Positions 8,148 through 17,189 of a stretch of DNA of 64,000 bases are shown here, in pieces. Source of the DNA: SP5GCR1 sp965199685 (GTDB lineage: Bacteria > Pseudomonadota > Gammaproteobacteria > Poriferisulfidales > Oxydemutatoraceae). The stretch spans positions 2,108,001-2,172,000 of the forward strand of contig OZ241323.1 of the NCBI GenBank assembly GCA_965199685.1, read 5' to 3'. The position numbers and the translations under genes are program-made. Numbering within the stretch: position 1 is the first letter of the stretch; each line of letters starts with the position of its first letter. Below the pieces are notes generated by a model, which was not told the DNA's origin, did not search any database, and was given only the letters and a program-made list of their open reading frames with translations.

Positions 8148-9098
8148 ATGAAAGTATTTATTTTAAAGCAAACTATGCAATCAAATGGTAAGAGGGTAGT
8201 TAATGGCATCGCTGCCGCATTGTTTTTATTATTGCTATCGGCACTAACATCTGTCAATGCATATCAGGTGGGAGATACTTTTCGTGATTGTGAGGTGTGT
8301 CCGGAGATGGTCGTTTTGCCGGCAGGAAAGTTCACGATGGGCTCGCCCGAAGAGGAAAGAGGAAGAGATGATGATGAGGGACCGCAGCATAGAGTTACTA
8401 TTCTCAAACCTTTTGCAGTGGGTAAATATGAAGTAACCTTAGGGCAATATGCGGAATTTATTAGAGAGACAAAACACAAAGCCGGAAATTGTGATGTTCC
8501 GATAGGTAAATCTTGGAATGATCCGGGTTTTGAGCAAAGCAATGATCATCCGGTAGTATGTGTTTCTTGGGATGATGCTTCAACCTACGCTTATTGGTTA
8601 TCAATGAAGACCGGGCACGAATACAGATTATTGACTGAGGCGGAATGGGAATATGCGGCTCGCGCCGGAACGACTACGGCGTATCATTTTGGTCGTATGC
8701 TTTTAGGTAATCAAGCCAATTACGATAACAACGAAGGTACTGTAGCAGTAGGAAGTTTCCCTGCAAATGCATTTGGGCTACACGACATGCACGGCAATGT
8801 GTGGGAATGGGTGGAGGATTGCTGGCACGATGATTATACTGATGCACCAACAAACGGTAGCGCGTGGCTAAGCAAATGTAGAAAAGGCAATGAGGATGAT
8901 TGTAAAGCATATAGTGAGAATAGTGATTGGTTTAGGCAATGTAAAGAATGGTTTGTTGGAAAGGAATTACGCGTGTTGCGCAGTGGTTCTTGGCACGAGG
9001 AATCAGAAGTCCTGCGCTCCGCCCTTCGCGACGGGAACAATGCAGCTAGCCGGTACAACAACAACAGGTTCCGAGTTGCCCGGACACTTACCCTATAA
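8148..9098 (+). CDS. Secreted FGE-sulfatase/C-lectin-fold protein, array copy 5 (diversified)
   Basis: 316 residues. Signal peptide to about residue 37 (MKVFILKQ...LTSVNA), then CPEMVVLPAGKFTMGSPEEE, NHPVVCVSWDDA, YRLLTEAEWEYAARAGTTT and GLHDMHGNVWEWVEDCW. The C-terminus is RVLRSGSW, a variable filling rich in Asn (SRYNNNRFRVAR) and a short tail. The run of AAC codons is what an unmutated template-derived segment would look like, so this copy may be closest to the ancestral template. Start ATG 8148 behind GGAAAAAA. Separated from copy 4 by a repeat-bearing 214-bp gap with its own TATAAT. Confidence 0.8.
   Translation: MKVFILKQTMQSNGKRVVNGIAAALFLLLLSALTSVNAYQVGDTFRDCEVCPEMVVLPAGKFTMGSPEEERGRDDDEGPQHRVTILKPFAVGKYEVTLGQYAEFIRETKHKAGNCDVPIGKSWNDPGFEQSNDHPVVCVSWDDASTYAYWLSMKTGHEYRLLTEAEWEYAARAGTTTAYHFGRMLLGNQANYDNNEGTVAVGSFPANAFGLHDMHGNVWEWVEDCWHDDYTDAPTNGSAWLSKCRKGNEDDCKAYSENSDWFRQCKEWFVGKELRVLRSGSWHEESEVLRSALRDGNNAASRYNNNRFRVARTLTL
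8994..9065 (+). other. Candidate DGR variable region, copy 5 (template-like)
   Basis: The 72-nt interval after GGTTCTTGG ends CGGTACAACAACAACAGG. The AAC run is typical of template repeats in diversity-generating retroelements, in which adenines are the mutable positions. All variable sites of copies 1, 3 and 4 map to codons in this interval. Confidence 0.6.
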
Positions 9099-9102
9099 AT
9101 CT

Positions 9103-9415
9103 TTAAATCTTCACATCATTTTTATGTTCCCTATTTTTAGTACTACCTGAAAAGTTAGTTTTCATGCCAATGAATGTTCCTATGGCTTTGTTATTGTTCT
9201 CATAATCACTCTCTAGGCAAGGATCTGCACATACCGGATCAGACATATCTGAAAAATTAGTCCACTTTTTTACATTATCTGGCACTGCTGGCTTCTTCTC
9301 TCCTCTAGGTAATTTGATACGCTTTGTGATAAACGGAAGTCCTAAAAATGAGAAAGCATCAGATTGCACTGATAATTTGCCCTTCTGTATATCGTTTCTT
9401 TATTTTGAAACCTTG
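9103..9415 (-). mobile_element. IS3-derived remnant with unrelated interior, carrying a small chimeric ORF
   Basis: One side (about 9370-9415, minus strand) still encodes KKRYTEGQIISA, the start of an IS3 orfA. The other side (about 9150-9172) carries the CTGAAAAGTTAGTTTTCATGC terminus. Roughly 200 bp between them are not IS3. A minus-strand frame 9103-9369 (GTG start, 88 codons) spans this interior and reads through the IS terminus. It has no recognisable domain and probably is not a real gene. This looks like an IS3 copy with an internal replacement or deletion. Confidence 0.45.
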
Positions 9416-9476
9416 TGTTGTTTGCGAGTTTGACTGGAAGGTTCATTTTTTCATGACTCTGTTTTGAGAGATAACG

Positions 9477-9998
9477 TCAATCAAAGCCTTCATACTCATC
9501 ATTGTAATCACCCTCATAATTAGAATCATCTTCTGAGAACCGAAATGTCCTAAACATCATATTAAATATAACATTAAATCCAAGCAGTTCTTCCATGTCA
9601 TTTTTTACCATCATTATGTATTTTGAAAATGTTTCAATATTGTTTAATCCCATTACAATAGAATTATGAGTATAAGGATATAATAAACAAACTTTCTCTT
9701 CTAAAAGATCTTCTGTTTTTAAGTAACAATTCGCTATTGTTTCAGTTCTCAAATCATTATTTTTTAAGCATAAGCTCTCCGCAATTGGAGAGCTTGTATA
9801 GCTATGGCAAACCGCTATTCTTTTTAGATCAATTTTTTCATTTATGCAGATCTGTTCTGCTTGTATGCTACTTGTGTTATCAACACAAATCTCTGATTGA
9901 TTTTCTTTGTCTAATACCGATTTTTGATCTTGAGCTATTGATATTCCTGATGAAAGAAGAAAAAATAAAACCCCCATTTTTTTAATTAACGAATTCAT
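9477..9998 (-). CDS. Hypothetical secreted cysteine-containing protein
   Basis: 173 residues. An N-terminal signal peptide (MNSLIKKMGVLFFLLSSGISIAQ) is followed by a region with a loose repeat around Cys pairs (SEICVDN, EQICINEKIDLKRIAVCH, ESLCLKNNDLRTETIANCY, EKVCLLYPY) spaced about 15-25 residues. It has an acidic Asp/Glu/Tyr-rich C-terminus (EDDSNYEGDYNDEYEGFD). Cysteines may form periplasmic disulfides. ATG at 9996-9998 follows an AGGAGAG ribosome-binding site, which supports the start. It stands alone between IS3 scars. I do not recognise a family. Confidence 0.6.
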   Translation of the reverse strand: MNSLIKKMGVLFFLLSSGISIAQDQKSVLDKENQSEICVDNTSSIQAEQICINEKIDLKRIAVCHSYTSSPIAESLCLKNNDLRTETIANCYLKTEDLLEEKVCLLYPYTHNSIVMGLNNIETFSKYIMMVKNDMEELLGFNVIFNMMFRTFRFSEDDSNYEGDYNDEYEGFD

Positions 9999-10059
9999 AA
10001 AGCTCTCCTTTTTTTGTCGTTACCCTTCCAAACAGGGCCATGACAAATATGCCCAGCTC

Positions 10060-10165
10060 TCGGCAAATGTCCTCTACCGTGCGACCTGCCTCGCGTGATT
10101 TGATTGCACTGATAATTTGCTCTTGTGTAAATCGTTTATTCAATTTGAAACCTTCTGTTGTTTAA
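10060..10165 (-). mobile_element. IS3 orfA N-terminal remnant
   Basis: On the minus strand this encodes NKRFTQEQIISAIKSREAGR followed by TVEDICRELGI, the helix-turn-helix start of an IS3-type OrfA, and then decays. No transposase frame continues. It is related to, but distinct in sequence from, the orfA at 53.4-53.7 kb. Confidence 0.6.
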
Positions 10166-10169
10166 TAAT

Positions 10170-10343
10170 TTAACCGGAAATCTCATTTTGGCACGGACCA
10201 GTTTTGAGGGGCAAGGTCACTTTCAATAGTTCATTATTATTAGTTCTCTTAACACAATCCATAATGTAGGCGATTTGTTCTGCATCAAGAGCAAGATCTT
10301 CTTTAGAGGTTTTGCAAGGGGCGCATACAAAGTTAATTTTCAT
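10170..10343 (-). CDS. Small hypothetical ORF
   Basis: A 57-codon frame starting MKINFVCAPCKTSKEDLALD, with one CxxC pair, ends close to the IS3 scar. An upstream AGAGTAACAGT offers no strong ribosome-binding site. It may be a genuine short gene or the start of a gene truncated by the IS. The rest of 9999-10475 shows no other gene. Confidence 0.25.
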   Translation of the reverse strand: MKINFVCAPCKTSKEDLALDAEQIAYIMDCVKRTNNNELLKVTLPLKTGPCQNEISG

Positions 10344-10475
10344 ACTGTTACTCTTGCATCGTAAATAAATTAGGGAATTGATACACTAGACAAACCTACC
10401 ATTCTTTTGATAATAACTCCCTGAGGTAATTTACGATTATTCATCCGCTCAGTTATTCGCTTTTCTGTTTTATCT

Positions 10476-13400
10476 TTATTGTAGTGGATTTTGAGGCATA
10501 AAGCCTAATGGAGAGTTTGGCTCGCATTCTGTATCTATTGTCTTTGTTAATATCTGAAGATTACCTTTTACTCCCATACGGATATCAATATGATCCGAGA
10601 TCTTAAAGGTATCCGGACATAAATAATCAGGTTCTAGTGTTGTGTTCCGATTTTTAGGGATGCCTATAGGAAAATATCTTTTTATATCTGTAGCAAGACC
10701 TTTCCAAACCCAAGAATGAGTCATAGTACTAGTGAGGGTTGTGTCAAGTAAGTTTGTAGAAGAGACATTTGTTGCGGAAAATGGATGAGCATCGGAAAAA
10801 ATTGCATCCTTAAGATCTGCTCTATAGAAATTTACTCCGGCAAGAGCTGCTCTTATAAAATCAGCGTTATGAAGTTTTGCTCCTCTAAAGTTGGTTCCTA
10901 GAAGGGTGGCATCAGTAAAGTTTGTACGACTAAGATCGGCTTCCGAAAAGATTACTTTGGTAAGGCTTGTTTCGCTAAGATTCGCCTCCCTGAGATCTGC
11001 CTGAGTAAAGTTGCCTCCTAATAAGGTGGCATTATTAAGATCCGCTCCCTTAAGCTGTGCTTCAGTAAAGTTTGTCTTGCCCCTGAGATTAATCTTAACA
11101 AGGGTGGCATTGTTGAGTTTTGCTTTACTAAAATCTGCATCTTGGATGATTGCTCCAGTAAGAATTGTTTCGTTAAGATTTGCTTCGCTAAGATTTACCT
11201 GAGTGAGATTGGCATTGTTGAGCTTCGCGTTAGTTATATCTGCGCCTCTGAGATTTGCATCAATTAGTTTCGCTCTGCTGAGATCAGCCTTACTTAGATT
11301 AGTTCCAGTGAGGGTCGTTCCGCTGAGATCCGCTCCAACAAGGTGGGTTCCTCCAATATCTATTCCAGCAAGGTTCATTCCACTAAGATCGACCTCACTT
11401 AGATCTATCTTATCAAGGTTTTCTACCTGGGTCAGGTCTACATTGTTAAGGTTAGCCCCTCTAATATCCGTTTTCGTGAGATCCACTCCACTGAGATCCG
11501 CTCCACTGAGATCTACATTTCTAAGATCTGCTTTTTCGAGATTCGCTCTACCAAGGATTACTCCACTGAGATCCCTGCCTGCGAGATCTATTCCGGTAAG
11601 GTTCACCCCGCTAAGATTTGTTCCTCTGAGATCCGTTCTGTCAAGATTTGCATTCGTTAGTTTTGCATTGCTGAGATTCACTTTCCTGAGATCTACACCA
11701 CTAAGATTTGCCTCTCTGAGATCTGCTTTATTTAGGTTTACCCCTATTAATTTCGTTTTTCTTAGATCTATTCCACGGAGGTTCACTCCACTAAGGTTTG
11801 CCTCACTAAGATCCATGCCTTTGATATTTATTCCAGTAAGATTTACCTTACTAAGATCTATCTCTCTGAGATCTGCTCCTCTGAGATCTGCTCCTCTGAG
11901 ATCTGCTCCGCTGAGATCTGCTCTGCTAAGGTCTGCCCCGCTAAGGTCTGCTTCAATAAGATATGTATTAGTAAGCATTGCATCAGTAAGGTTCGCTTCA
12001 CTAAGATCTGCTCCGAATAAATCCATTCCGTCAAGGTTTGCCTTGCTAAGATTTGTCCCGCTAAGATCCATGCCTCTAAGGTCTATCGCAGTAGGATCTA
12101 ATCCGGTAAGGTTTGCTCCAACGAGAACCGCTTCATCAAAGTGTGCTCCTTTGATGTCTGCTCCAGCGAGGTTCGCATTAGTTAGATCCGCTCCTCTGAG
12201 GTTCGCCTCTCCAAGATTTGCGTTAGTTAGGTCTGCCCTGTCAAGATCTGCATCTCTGAGGTTCGCCTCTCCAAGATTTGCGTTAGTTAGGTCTGCCCTG
12301 TCAAGATCTGCACCTCTGAGGTCTGCCTCTCCAAGATTTGCGTTAGTTAGGTCTGCCCTGTCAAGATCTGCACCTCTGAGGTCTGCCTTGCTAAAATCTG
12401 CCCCCATAAGATTTGCTTCAATAAGGTCTGCTCCAATAAGGTATGTCTTAGTAAGTGTTGCTCCAGTAAGGTTTGCATTACTAAGATCTGCTCCGAATAA
12501 ATCCATTCCGTCAAGGTTTGCTGTGCTTAGATTTGCCCCTCTAAAACCCATACCTCTGAGATCCATCGTAGTAAGATCTAATCCGGTAAGGTTCGCTCCG
12601 ATAAGAACTGCCTCATTAAAGCTCGCTCCTTGGATGTCTGCTCCAGTAAGGTTTGCGTTAGTTAGATCCGCTCCTCTAAGGTCTGCTCCCCTAAGGTCTG
12701 CCTTGCTAAAATCTGCCCCCATAAGATTTGCTTCAATAAGGTCTGCCTGGCTAACGGCTACTCCGCTAAGGTTTGCTTCAATAAGTTTTGCGTCACTAAG
12801 ATCTACTCTGAAAAGATCGATTCCATCAGGGTTTGCGTTAGTTAGAACTACTCCTCTAAGGTCTGCTCCCCTAAGATCTGCCTCGTCAAGAACCACCCCA
12901 CTAAGATCTGCTCCAATGAGGTATGTCTTACTAAACATTGCTCCAGTAAGGTTCGCGTCCCTAAAATCTACTCTGAATAGATCGATTCCATCAAGGTTTG
13001 CGTTAGTTAGAACTGCTCTACTAAGATCTGCCTCGTCAAGAACCACCCCCCTAAAATCTGCTTCCCTAAGGTCTGCTTCCCTAAGGTCTGCTCCCCTAAG
13101 GTCTGCCCCCCTAAGATCTGCTTCCCTAAGGTCTGCTCCTCTAAGATCTGCTTCCCTAAGGTCTGCTCCTCTAAAGTCTGCCTCTCTGAGATCTGTTCTG
13201 AAAAGGTTTGCCCTGACTAGAGTTCTTCCTTTGAAATCATTCTCACGGAGATCCTCAGAACAAAAACATTCTTTAAGGGATGCTTTTCTTCCGAGATTGT
13301 CTTCAGGGTATTTAAGATAATAGTATTCTATATCTTTTTCGTTTTCATCATCTGGAGGAATAACCTTACATTTTTTTTCTTTTTTTAGTTCAATTAATTC

Positions 13401-15125
13401 CCTAAACATTATTCTTTTTAGTACTCCCGGTTCTTTTTCCCCTATTAAGCTCTCGTAGAGAATTCTTTCTCGTACTTTTTCTACTCCCTCTTTGTCACAT
13501 TGGAAAATTATAGCTTCTTTGGTAAAATTTTCTTTAAAATCATCCAATATCTCATCCTCCACATCTTTAGGAACTAATAAAAACTCAGTTTCTTCATCAG
13601 TGAGAAAAAAAGATTCAATTTCCGGAAAGTATGCTCCAGTATAATTATCCCCTAACACAAACAACTCAGGGGAAGAAGGTAAAATTGCCCCAATAAATCG
13701 TTCCGAAACTGCTAATTCTGTATTATCAGACGATTCGTCTATTGAAACATTTTTAAGTTTCTCACCAACTACACCTTCAAGATTTGCACCATAGAATTTT
13801 ACATTGGTAAGGTTTGCACCAGAGAAATTCGCATTGCTAAGATCTGTACCAGAGAAATTCGCATTGCTAAGATCTGTACCAGAGAAATTCGCATGCTTAA
13901 GGGTTACTCTATAGGGATCTTCTTTATGAGGTATCCGAATTATACCAATCTTGCTCGGCGAAAAATCTAACTCCTGCAGAGGTGTTCTGTTTCCATTTTT
14001 TTCAGGTACTACTGTGGTAGATGTTGATGAAAGATTAATACGGGAAATATCTATTTTTTTGCTTGCTAGATACTGTAAGGCCTGAACTTGACCAATGTTA
14101 GCATTTTTGTTGTCCTTGATAATCTCCCAATTACGAGCAATCGCACCTGATTCAATTTGATGATAAATAAACCATAAGGTTGCTATAGATGCAGCAATGC
14201 CAAATGCCTCTATAAAAAGTTTTAACTTTTGTTTCTTGCCCCCATATGTTATTATTGCTAGTTCTCTTACATAGAGATAATAGAAAATTACTAAACCAAG
14301 AGTAATAGTAAATAACCAGTACCATAGATTCCAATACTCCTTAAATATCCTTTTTATTTCAATATACTCAACATAAAAATATATAAAAATTAGGTTAACT
14401 GCGACTAGTACTATTAGTGGCAATATTCTCCATTTAGGAAAAAGGATGCATAAAATCAAAATTTTGAAAGTAATAAGAACTAAAGCAAATAACAAAAGAA
14501 GAGTAAAATACTTAGTAAAATCATTGTCTAATTCTGCAAAAACATACCCAACTAAAAAAGATACGAAAACTAAAATTAGTGGAGTTTGCAGTAGACTCTT
14601 TTTAAGACAAAGTAAAAGAAATCCTAATAAAAGAAATCCTAATAAGGCTATCACAAGCAAGTTTTCAGCCCAGTCTTGACAGTATGATTCCCGTATAGTT
14701 AAAAATAAGATCCCAGCAGATAAAAAAACTGCTAGCAGTGATTTTTCTGGTAGGGATGAAAATTGTCGTTTTACGCTAGGAGATATTTCTTTACAAAAAA
14801 CAAGAAATGCAATAAATAAAATGAAATAGATGATAGCAGAAAGACGCAAATGATGTTGCCAGTGCATTTTCTCCCACAATACTAACAGTATACTAGAATA
14901 AGAACTAGATAATATGCCGGCAGTTAAACTAATATAAATTAGTGGAAGGTATACAAACCGTAATCTTGGCTCCTTATAAAATTTCTGGCTCCATTCCGAG
15001 TGAAAGGAGTGAAAGCGATGGCAGAGACTGTCAACTATCTTGTAGAAATTATCAATTATTTTGAGAATGTCAACTATTTTGTGTAACTTTATTTTCTTCA
15101 ATGTCGAATCTATCATCGTACTCAA
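10476..15125 (-). CDS. Giant membrane-anchored pentapeptide-repeat protein
   Basis: 1549 residues. The first ~55 residues are basic and soluble. Residues ~55-335 contain about eight to nine hydrophobic segments, giving a polytopic membrane anchor. A short A(N/D)Lxx array (~408-452) is interrupted by a ~170-residue charged non-repeat domain. A main array of about 165 pentapeptides (~625-1455) follows, then a ~95-residue tail. The repeats (ADLRG, ANLTG, VDLSG and similar) predict a right-handed quadrilateral beta-helix with roughly 40 coils. The DNA contains near-identical 60-bp units, equal to one four-pentapeptide coil, and a longer duplication. Function is unknown: pentapeptide proteins include gyrase mimics and scaffolds, but no gyrase-mimic context is visible. 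It lies downstream of the 15223 and 17190 genes on the same strand. Confidence 0.85.
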   Translation of the reverse strand: MSTMIDSTLKKIKLHKIVDILKIIDNFYKIVDSLCHRFHSFHSEWSQKFYKEPRLRFVYLPLIYISLTAGILSSSYSSILLVLWEKMHWQHHLRLSAIIYFILFIAFLVFCKEISPSVKRQFSSLPEKSLLAVFLSAGILFLTIRESYCQDWAENLLVIALLGFLLLGFLLLCLKKSLLQTPLILVFVSFLVGYVFAELDNDFTKYFTLLLLFALVLITFKILILCILFPKWRILPLIVLVAVNLIFIYFYVEYIEIKRIFKEYWNLWYWLFTITLGLVIFYYLYVRELAIITYGGKKQKLKLFIEAFGIAASIATLWFIYHQIESGAIARNWEIIKDNKNANIGQVQALQYLASKKIDISRINLSSTSTTVVPEKNGNRTPLQELDFSPSKIGIIRIPHKEDPYRVTLKHANFSGTDLSNANFSGTDLSNANFSGANLTNVKFYGANLEGVVGEKLKNVSIDESSDNTELAVSERFIGAILPSSPELFVLGDNYTGAYFPEIESFFLTDEETEFLLVPKDVEDEILDDFKENFTKEAIIFQCDKEGVEKVRERILYESLIGEKEPGVLKRIMFRELIELKKEKKCKVIPPDDENEKDIEYYYLKYPEDNLGRKASLKECFCSEDLRENDFKGRTLVRANLFRTDLREADFRGADLREADLRGADLREADLRGADLRGADLREADLREADFRGVVLDEADLSRAVLTNANLDGIDLFRVDFRDANLTGAMFSKTYLIGADLSGVVLDEADLRGADLRGVVLTNANPDGIDLFRVDLSDAKLIEANLSGVAVSQADLIEANLMGADFSKADLRGADLRGADLTNANLTGADIQGASFNEAVLIGANLTGLDLTTMDLRGMGFRGANLSTANLDGMDLFGADLSNANLTGATLTKTYLIGADLIEANLMGADFSKADLRGADLDRADLTNANLGEADLRGADLDRADLTNANLGEANLRDADLDRADLTNANLGEANLRGADLTNANLAGADIKGAHFDEAVLVGANLTGLDPTAIDLRGMDLSGTNLSKANLDGMDLFGADLSEANLTDAMLTNTYLIEADLSGADLSRADLSGADLRGADLRGADLREIDLSKVNLTGINIKGMDLSEANLSGVNLRGIDLRKTKLIGVNLNKADLREANLSGVDLRKVNLSNAKLTNANLDRTDLRGTNLSGVNLTGIDLAGRDLSGVILGRANLEKADLRNVDLSGADLSGVDLTKTDIRGANLNNVDLTQVENLDKIDLSEVDLSGMNLAGIDIGGTHLVGADLSGTTLTGTNLSKADLSRAKLIDANLRGADITNAKLNNANLTQVNLSEANLNETILTGAIIQDADFSKAKLNNATLVKINLRGKTNFTEAQLKGADLNNATLLGGNFTQADLREANLSETSLTKVIFSEADLSRTNFTDATLLGTNFRGAKLHNADFIRAALAGVNFYRADLKDAIFSDAHPFSATNVSSTNLLDTTLTSTMTHSWVWKGLATDIKRYFPIGIPKNRNTTLEPDYLCPDTFKISDHIDIRMGVKGNLQILTKTIDTECEPNSPLGFMPQNPLQ
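11938..12680 (-). repeat. Higher-order tandem repeats inside the pentapeptide gene
   Basis: Between about 12190 and 12375 a 60-bp unit containing CTCCAAGATTTGCGTTAGTT occurs three times in exact register. In addition, about 250 bp around 11945-12200 recurs around 12425-12680, offset by 480 bp (eight predicted coils), sharing TCCGAATAAATCCATTCCGT and neighbouring blocks. Repeat units are multiples of 60 bp, so length change keeps whole coils. Confidence 0.8.
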
Positions 15126-15222
15126 TCACGAATCGGTTCATTGCCGGTAATCCCGTATTGACAGCACCCAGCGAGCAAGGGTTTCTTTAATCGCCAAATA
15201 AACTATCTTCAATGCCGATTGG

Positions 15223-17163
15223 TCACTTATGAATATCTTCCCAATTATCATTTATAGCCGACCATTTTTTGATTGTTGTTATCCTTTTAGTCATGTCATC
15301 TGTGTCGTTTTCCGATGACTCACATGGATTATTTTCTTCAAGCAGTTTCTTACATGCTTCGTTTATTGCATAGTGGTCCTTTAATTTATCGCTTTTTATT
15401 ATGGATGTATATGCATCCCAAACACCTAATTTCTGATAAACATCCATTTCAACTTCGTTCAGATATGTCACGGCTTTGTACCCATCTGCTATTCTGCTGA
15501 TTTGTTTTAACGTGTCTACAGAATTGCTCCATTCATTACCAATTAATATACTCACAAGGTATCTATTTTCCACGGCTTTTTCTATAGTATCTTTATACAT
15601 ATCACCCCATCCTCTTACAAAAATAAAATCAAGGTTGTCATGCTTTTTAGGAAACTCTGACCATTCAAACTCCGTATCTTTTTTTGATTCATGCTGAAAG
15701 CCTTTTTCCTCAGTTAACTGATCTAGGAAGTTATTAGGTGCTCCGTCATAGGGTGGATTACTGTATAGGGTCACAATAGTTTTATCTTTAATGTCTATTT
15801 CTCTTTTGTCCAATTCTTCTTGCATATGCTCAATGACTTTTCCGGCAAAGGCTTCAGTGTTAGTTTTAATAATTACCTTTTCCTCTTTTGATGCTAATTG
15901 ATTATTAATATATGTAATAAGTGCGCCAGGAGAGGTTTTTTTATCACTCCCCCCTAATAGTTCATTATTTACATACAGGGCTATTGCCTCATCAAAGACT
16001 TTAAGATCATCAAATGACAAGTATTTTTGCATAGGTTCATCTGGTGTGTAATCTTCCTTTTTCAAGCCACTAGGGCCGTCTAATCTTGTATTTGCCTCTG
16101 GTTTATTTGCTCTGTACACATTCATTAAATGAATAAAACCTGTAAGACTACTTTTTTGATATTCTGATAATAATTGCTCAGTAATATATGTAATAAGTTC
16201 CTCAGGGGCGACTTTTTCATCATCTGATTTTAATTGCTCAGTAATATATGTAATAAGTTCCTCAGGGGTGATTTTTTCATCACTATTTATATACAGGGCT
16301 ATTGTCTCAGCAAAGACTTTAAGATTATCAGATGACAAGTCTTCTTGTGGGGGTTCACCTTGCTTGAGAAGGTGCTTTCTTAAATCATCAAGGTTAGCTG
16401 ATCCTGTATTCGCTCCCTCGTTCGCTTCATTATGATTATCAACATTTAATTTATTTGCTATGTAAGCATTCATTACATTAATAAAACCTGTAAGATGACG
16501 TTTTTGATCTTCTGATAATAATTGCTCAGTAATATATGTAATAAGTTCCTCAGGGGCGACTTTTTCATCATCTGATAATAATTGCTCAGTAATATATGTA
16601 ATAAGTTTCTCGGGGGTGATTTTTTCATCACTATTTATATACAGGGCTATTGCCTCAGCAAAGACTTTAAGATTATCAGATGATAAGTCTTCTTGTGGGG
16701 GTTCACTTTGCTTGAGAAGGTGCTTTCTTAAATCATCAAGGTTAGCTGATCCTGTATTCGCTCCCTCGTTCGCTTCATTATGATTATCAACATTTAATTT
16801 ATTTGCTATGTAAGCATTCATTACATTAATAAAACCTGCAAGATTACGTTTTTGATATTCTAATAATAATTGTTCTTGACCATTACCAGTATTTGGATTA
16901 TCTGATTTTAATTGATTATCAAGATATGTGATAAGTGTATTGGTAGTGATTTTTTCATCATGTCGTTGCAATAATAATATCCGATTCAGTTCCTCAAAGT
17001 AGGCCTCTATACCTTCATAGTATTGTGGGTTGTTATCTCTGATATAAGGTCCGCCTAGTTTCTCAATCTCGGAAAAATCAGGTTCATAGTCTTGCGACAT
17101 CGCCGGAAGTGAGGTCGACAATATGGCGATTAATACGGTTGTAGCTGTAATTGGTTTTTTCAT
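15223..17163 (-). CDS. Secreted protein with internal ~116-residue repeats
   Basis: 646 residues with a signal peptide (MKKPITATTVLIAILSTSLPAMSQ). Residues ~25-400 are built from repeated blocks: FINVMNAYIANKLNVDNHNE, DLRKHLLKQxEPPQEDLSSD, NLKVFAEAIALYINSDEKIT and PEELITYITEQL. At DNA level the unit is about 348 bp (copies near 16381 and 16729) with shorter sub-duplications of the ITYITEQL segment. The C-terminal ~240 residues (KTIVTLYSNPPYDGAP... DNLDFIFVRGWGDMYKD...) appear globular, possibly alpha/beta, with no motif I recognise. It lies 26 bp downstream of the DUF2235 gene and 97 bp upstream of the pentapeptide gene, all on the minus strand, suggesting an operon. Confidence 0.65.
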   Translation of the reverse strand: MKKPITATTVLIAILSTSLPAMSQDYEPDFSEIEKLGGPYIRDNNPQYYEGIEAYFEELNRILLLQRHDEKITTNTLITYLDNQLKSDNPNTGNGQEQLLLEYQKRNLAGFINVMNAYIANKLNVDNHNEANEGANTGSANLDDLRKHLLKQSEPPQEDLSSDNLKVFAEAIALYINSDEKITPEKLITYITEQLLSDDEKVAPEELITYITEQLLSEDQKRHLTGFINVMNAYIANKLNVDNHNEANEGANTGSANLDDLRKHLLKQGEPPQEDLSSDNLKVFAETIALYINSDEKITPEELITYITEQLKSDDEKVAPEELITYITEQLLSEYQKSSLTGFIHLMNVYRANKPEANTRLDGPSGLKKEDYTPDEPMQKYLSFDDLKVFDEAIALYVNNELLGGSDKKTSPGALITYINNQLASKEEKVIIKTNTEAFAGKVIEHMQEELDKREIDIKDKTIVTLYSNPPYDGAPNNFLDQLTEEKGFQHESKKDTEFEWSEFPKKHDNLDFIFVRGWGDMYKDTIEKAVENRYLVSILIGNEWSNSVDTLKQISRIADGYKAVTYLNEVEMDVYQKLGVWDAYTSIIKSDKLKDHYAINEACKKLLEENNPCESSENDTDDMTKRITTIKKWSAINDNWEDIHK

Positions 17164-17189
17164 TATTACCGCCAGATAAACATCTTTAT

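Noticed and set aside
3791..9098. True formylglycine-generating (sulfatase-activating) enzymes
   Set aside because: The catalytic cysteine pair of genuine FGE enzymes is not recognisable in the C-terminal domain, no sulfatase gene is nearby, and the variable C-termini fit the ligand-binding role of the C-lectin fold.
11000..13250. Regularly spaced DNA repeats that could suggest a CRISPR or satellite array
   Set aside because: The spacing is 15 and 60 bp, entirely explained by pentapeptide codons in one long frame. There are no unique spacers and no cas genes.
11203..13320. 705-codon open frame on the plus strand opposite the pentapeptide gene
   Set aside because: It is a by-product of the repetitive minus-strand codons (reverse complements of A-D/N-L-x-x give S-A-P-L-R runs). 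It has no ribosome-binding site and a monotonous composition with no recognisable fold.
12000..15125. Fluoroquinolone-resistance (Qnr-type) protein
   Set aside because: It shares pentapeptide repeats but is far longer, is membrane-anchored and lacks the short dimerising Qnr layout.
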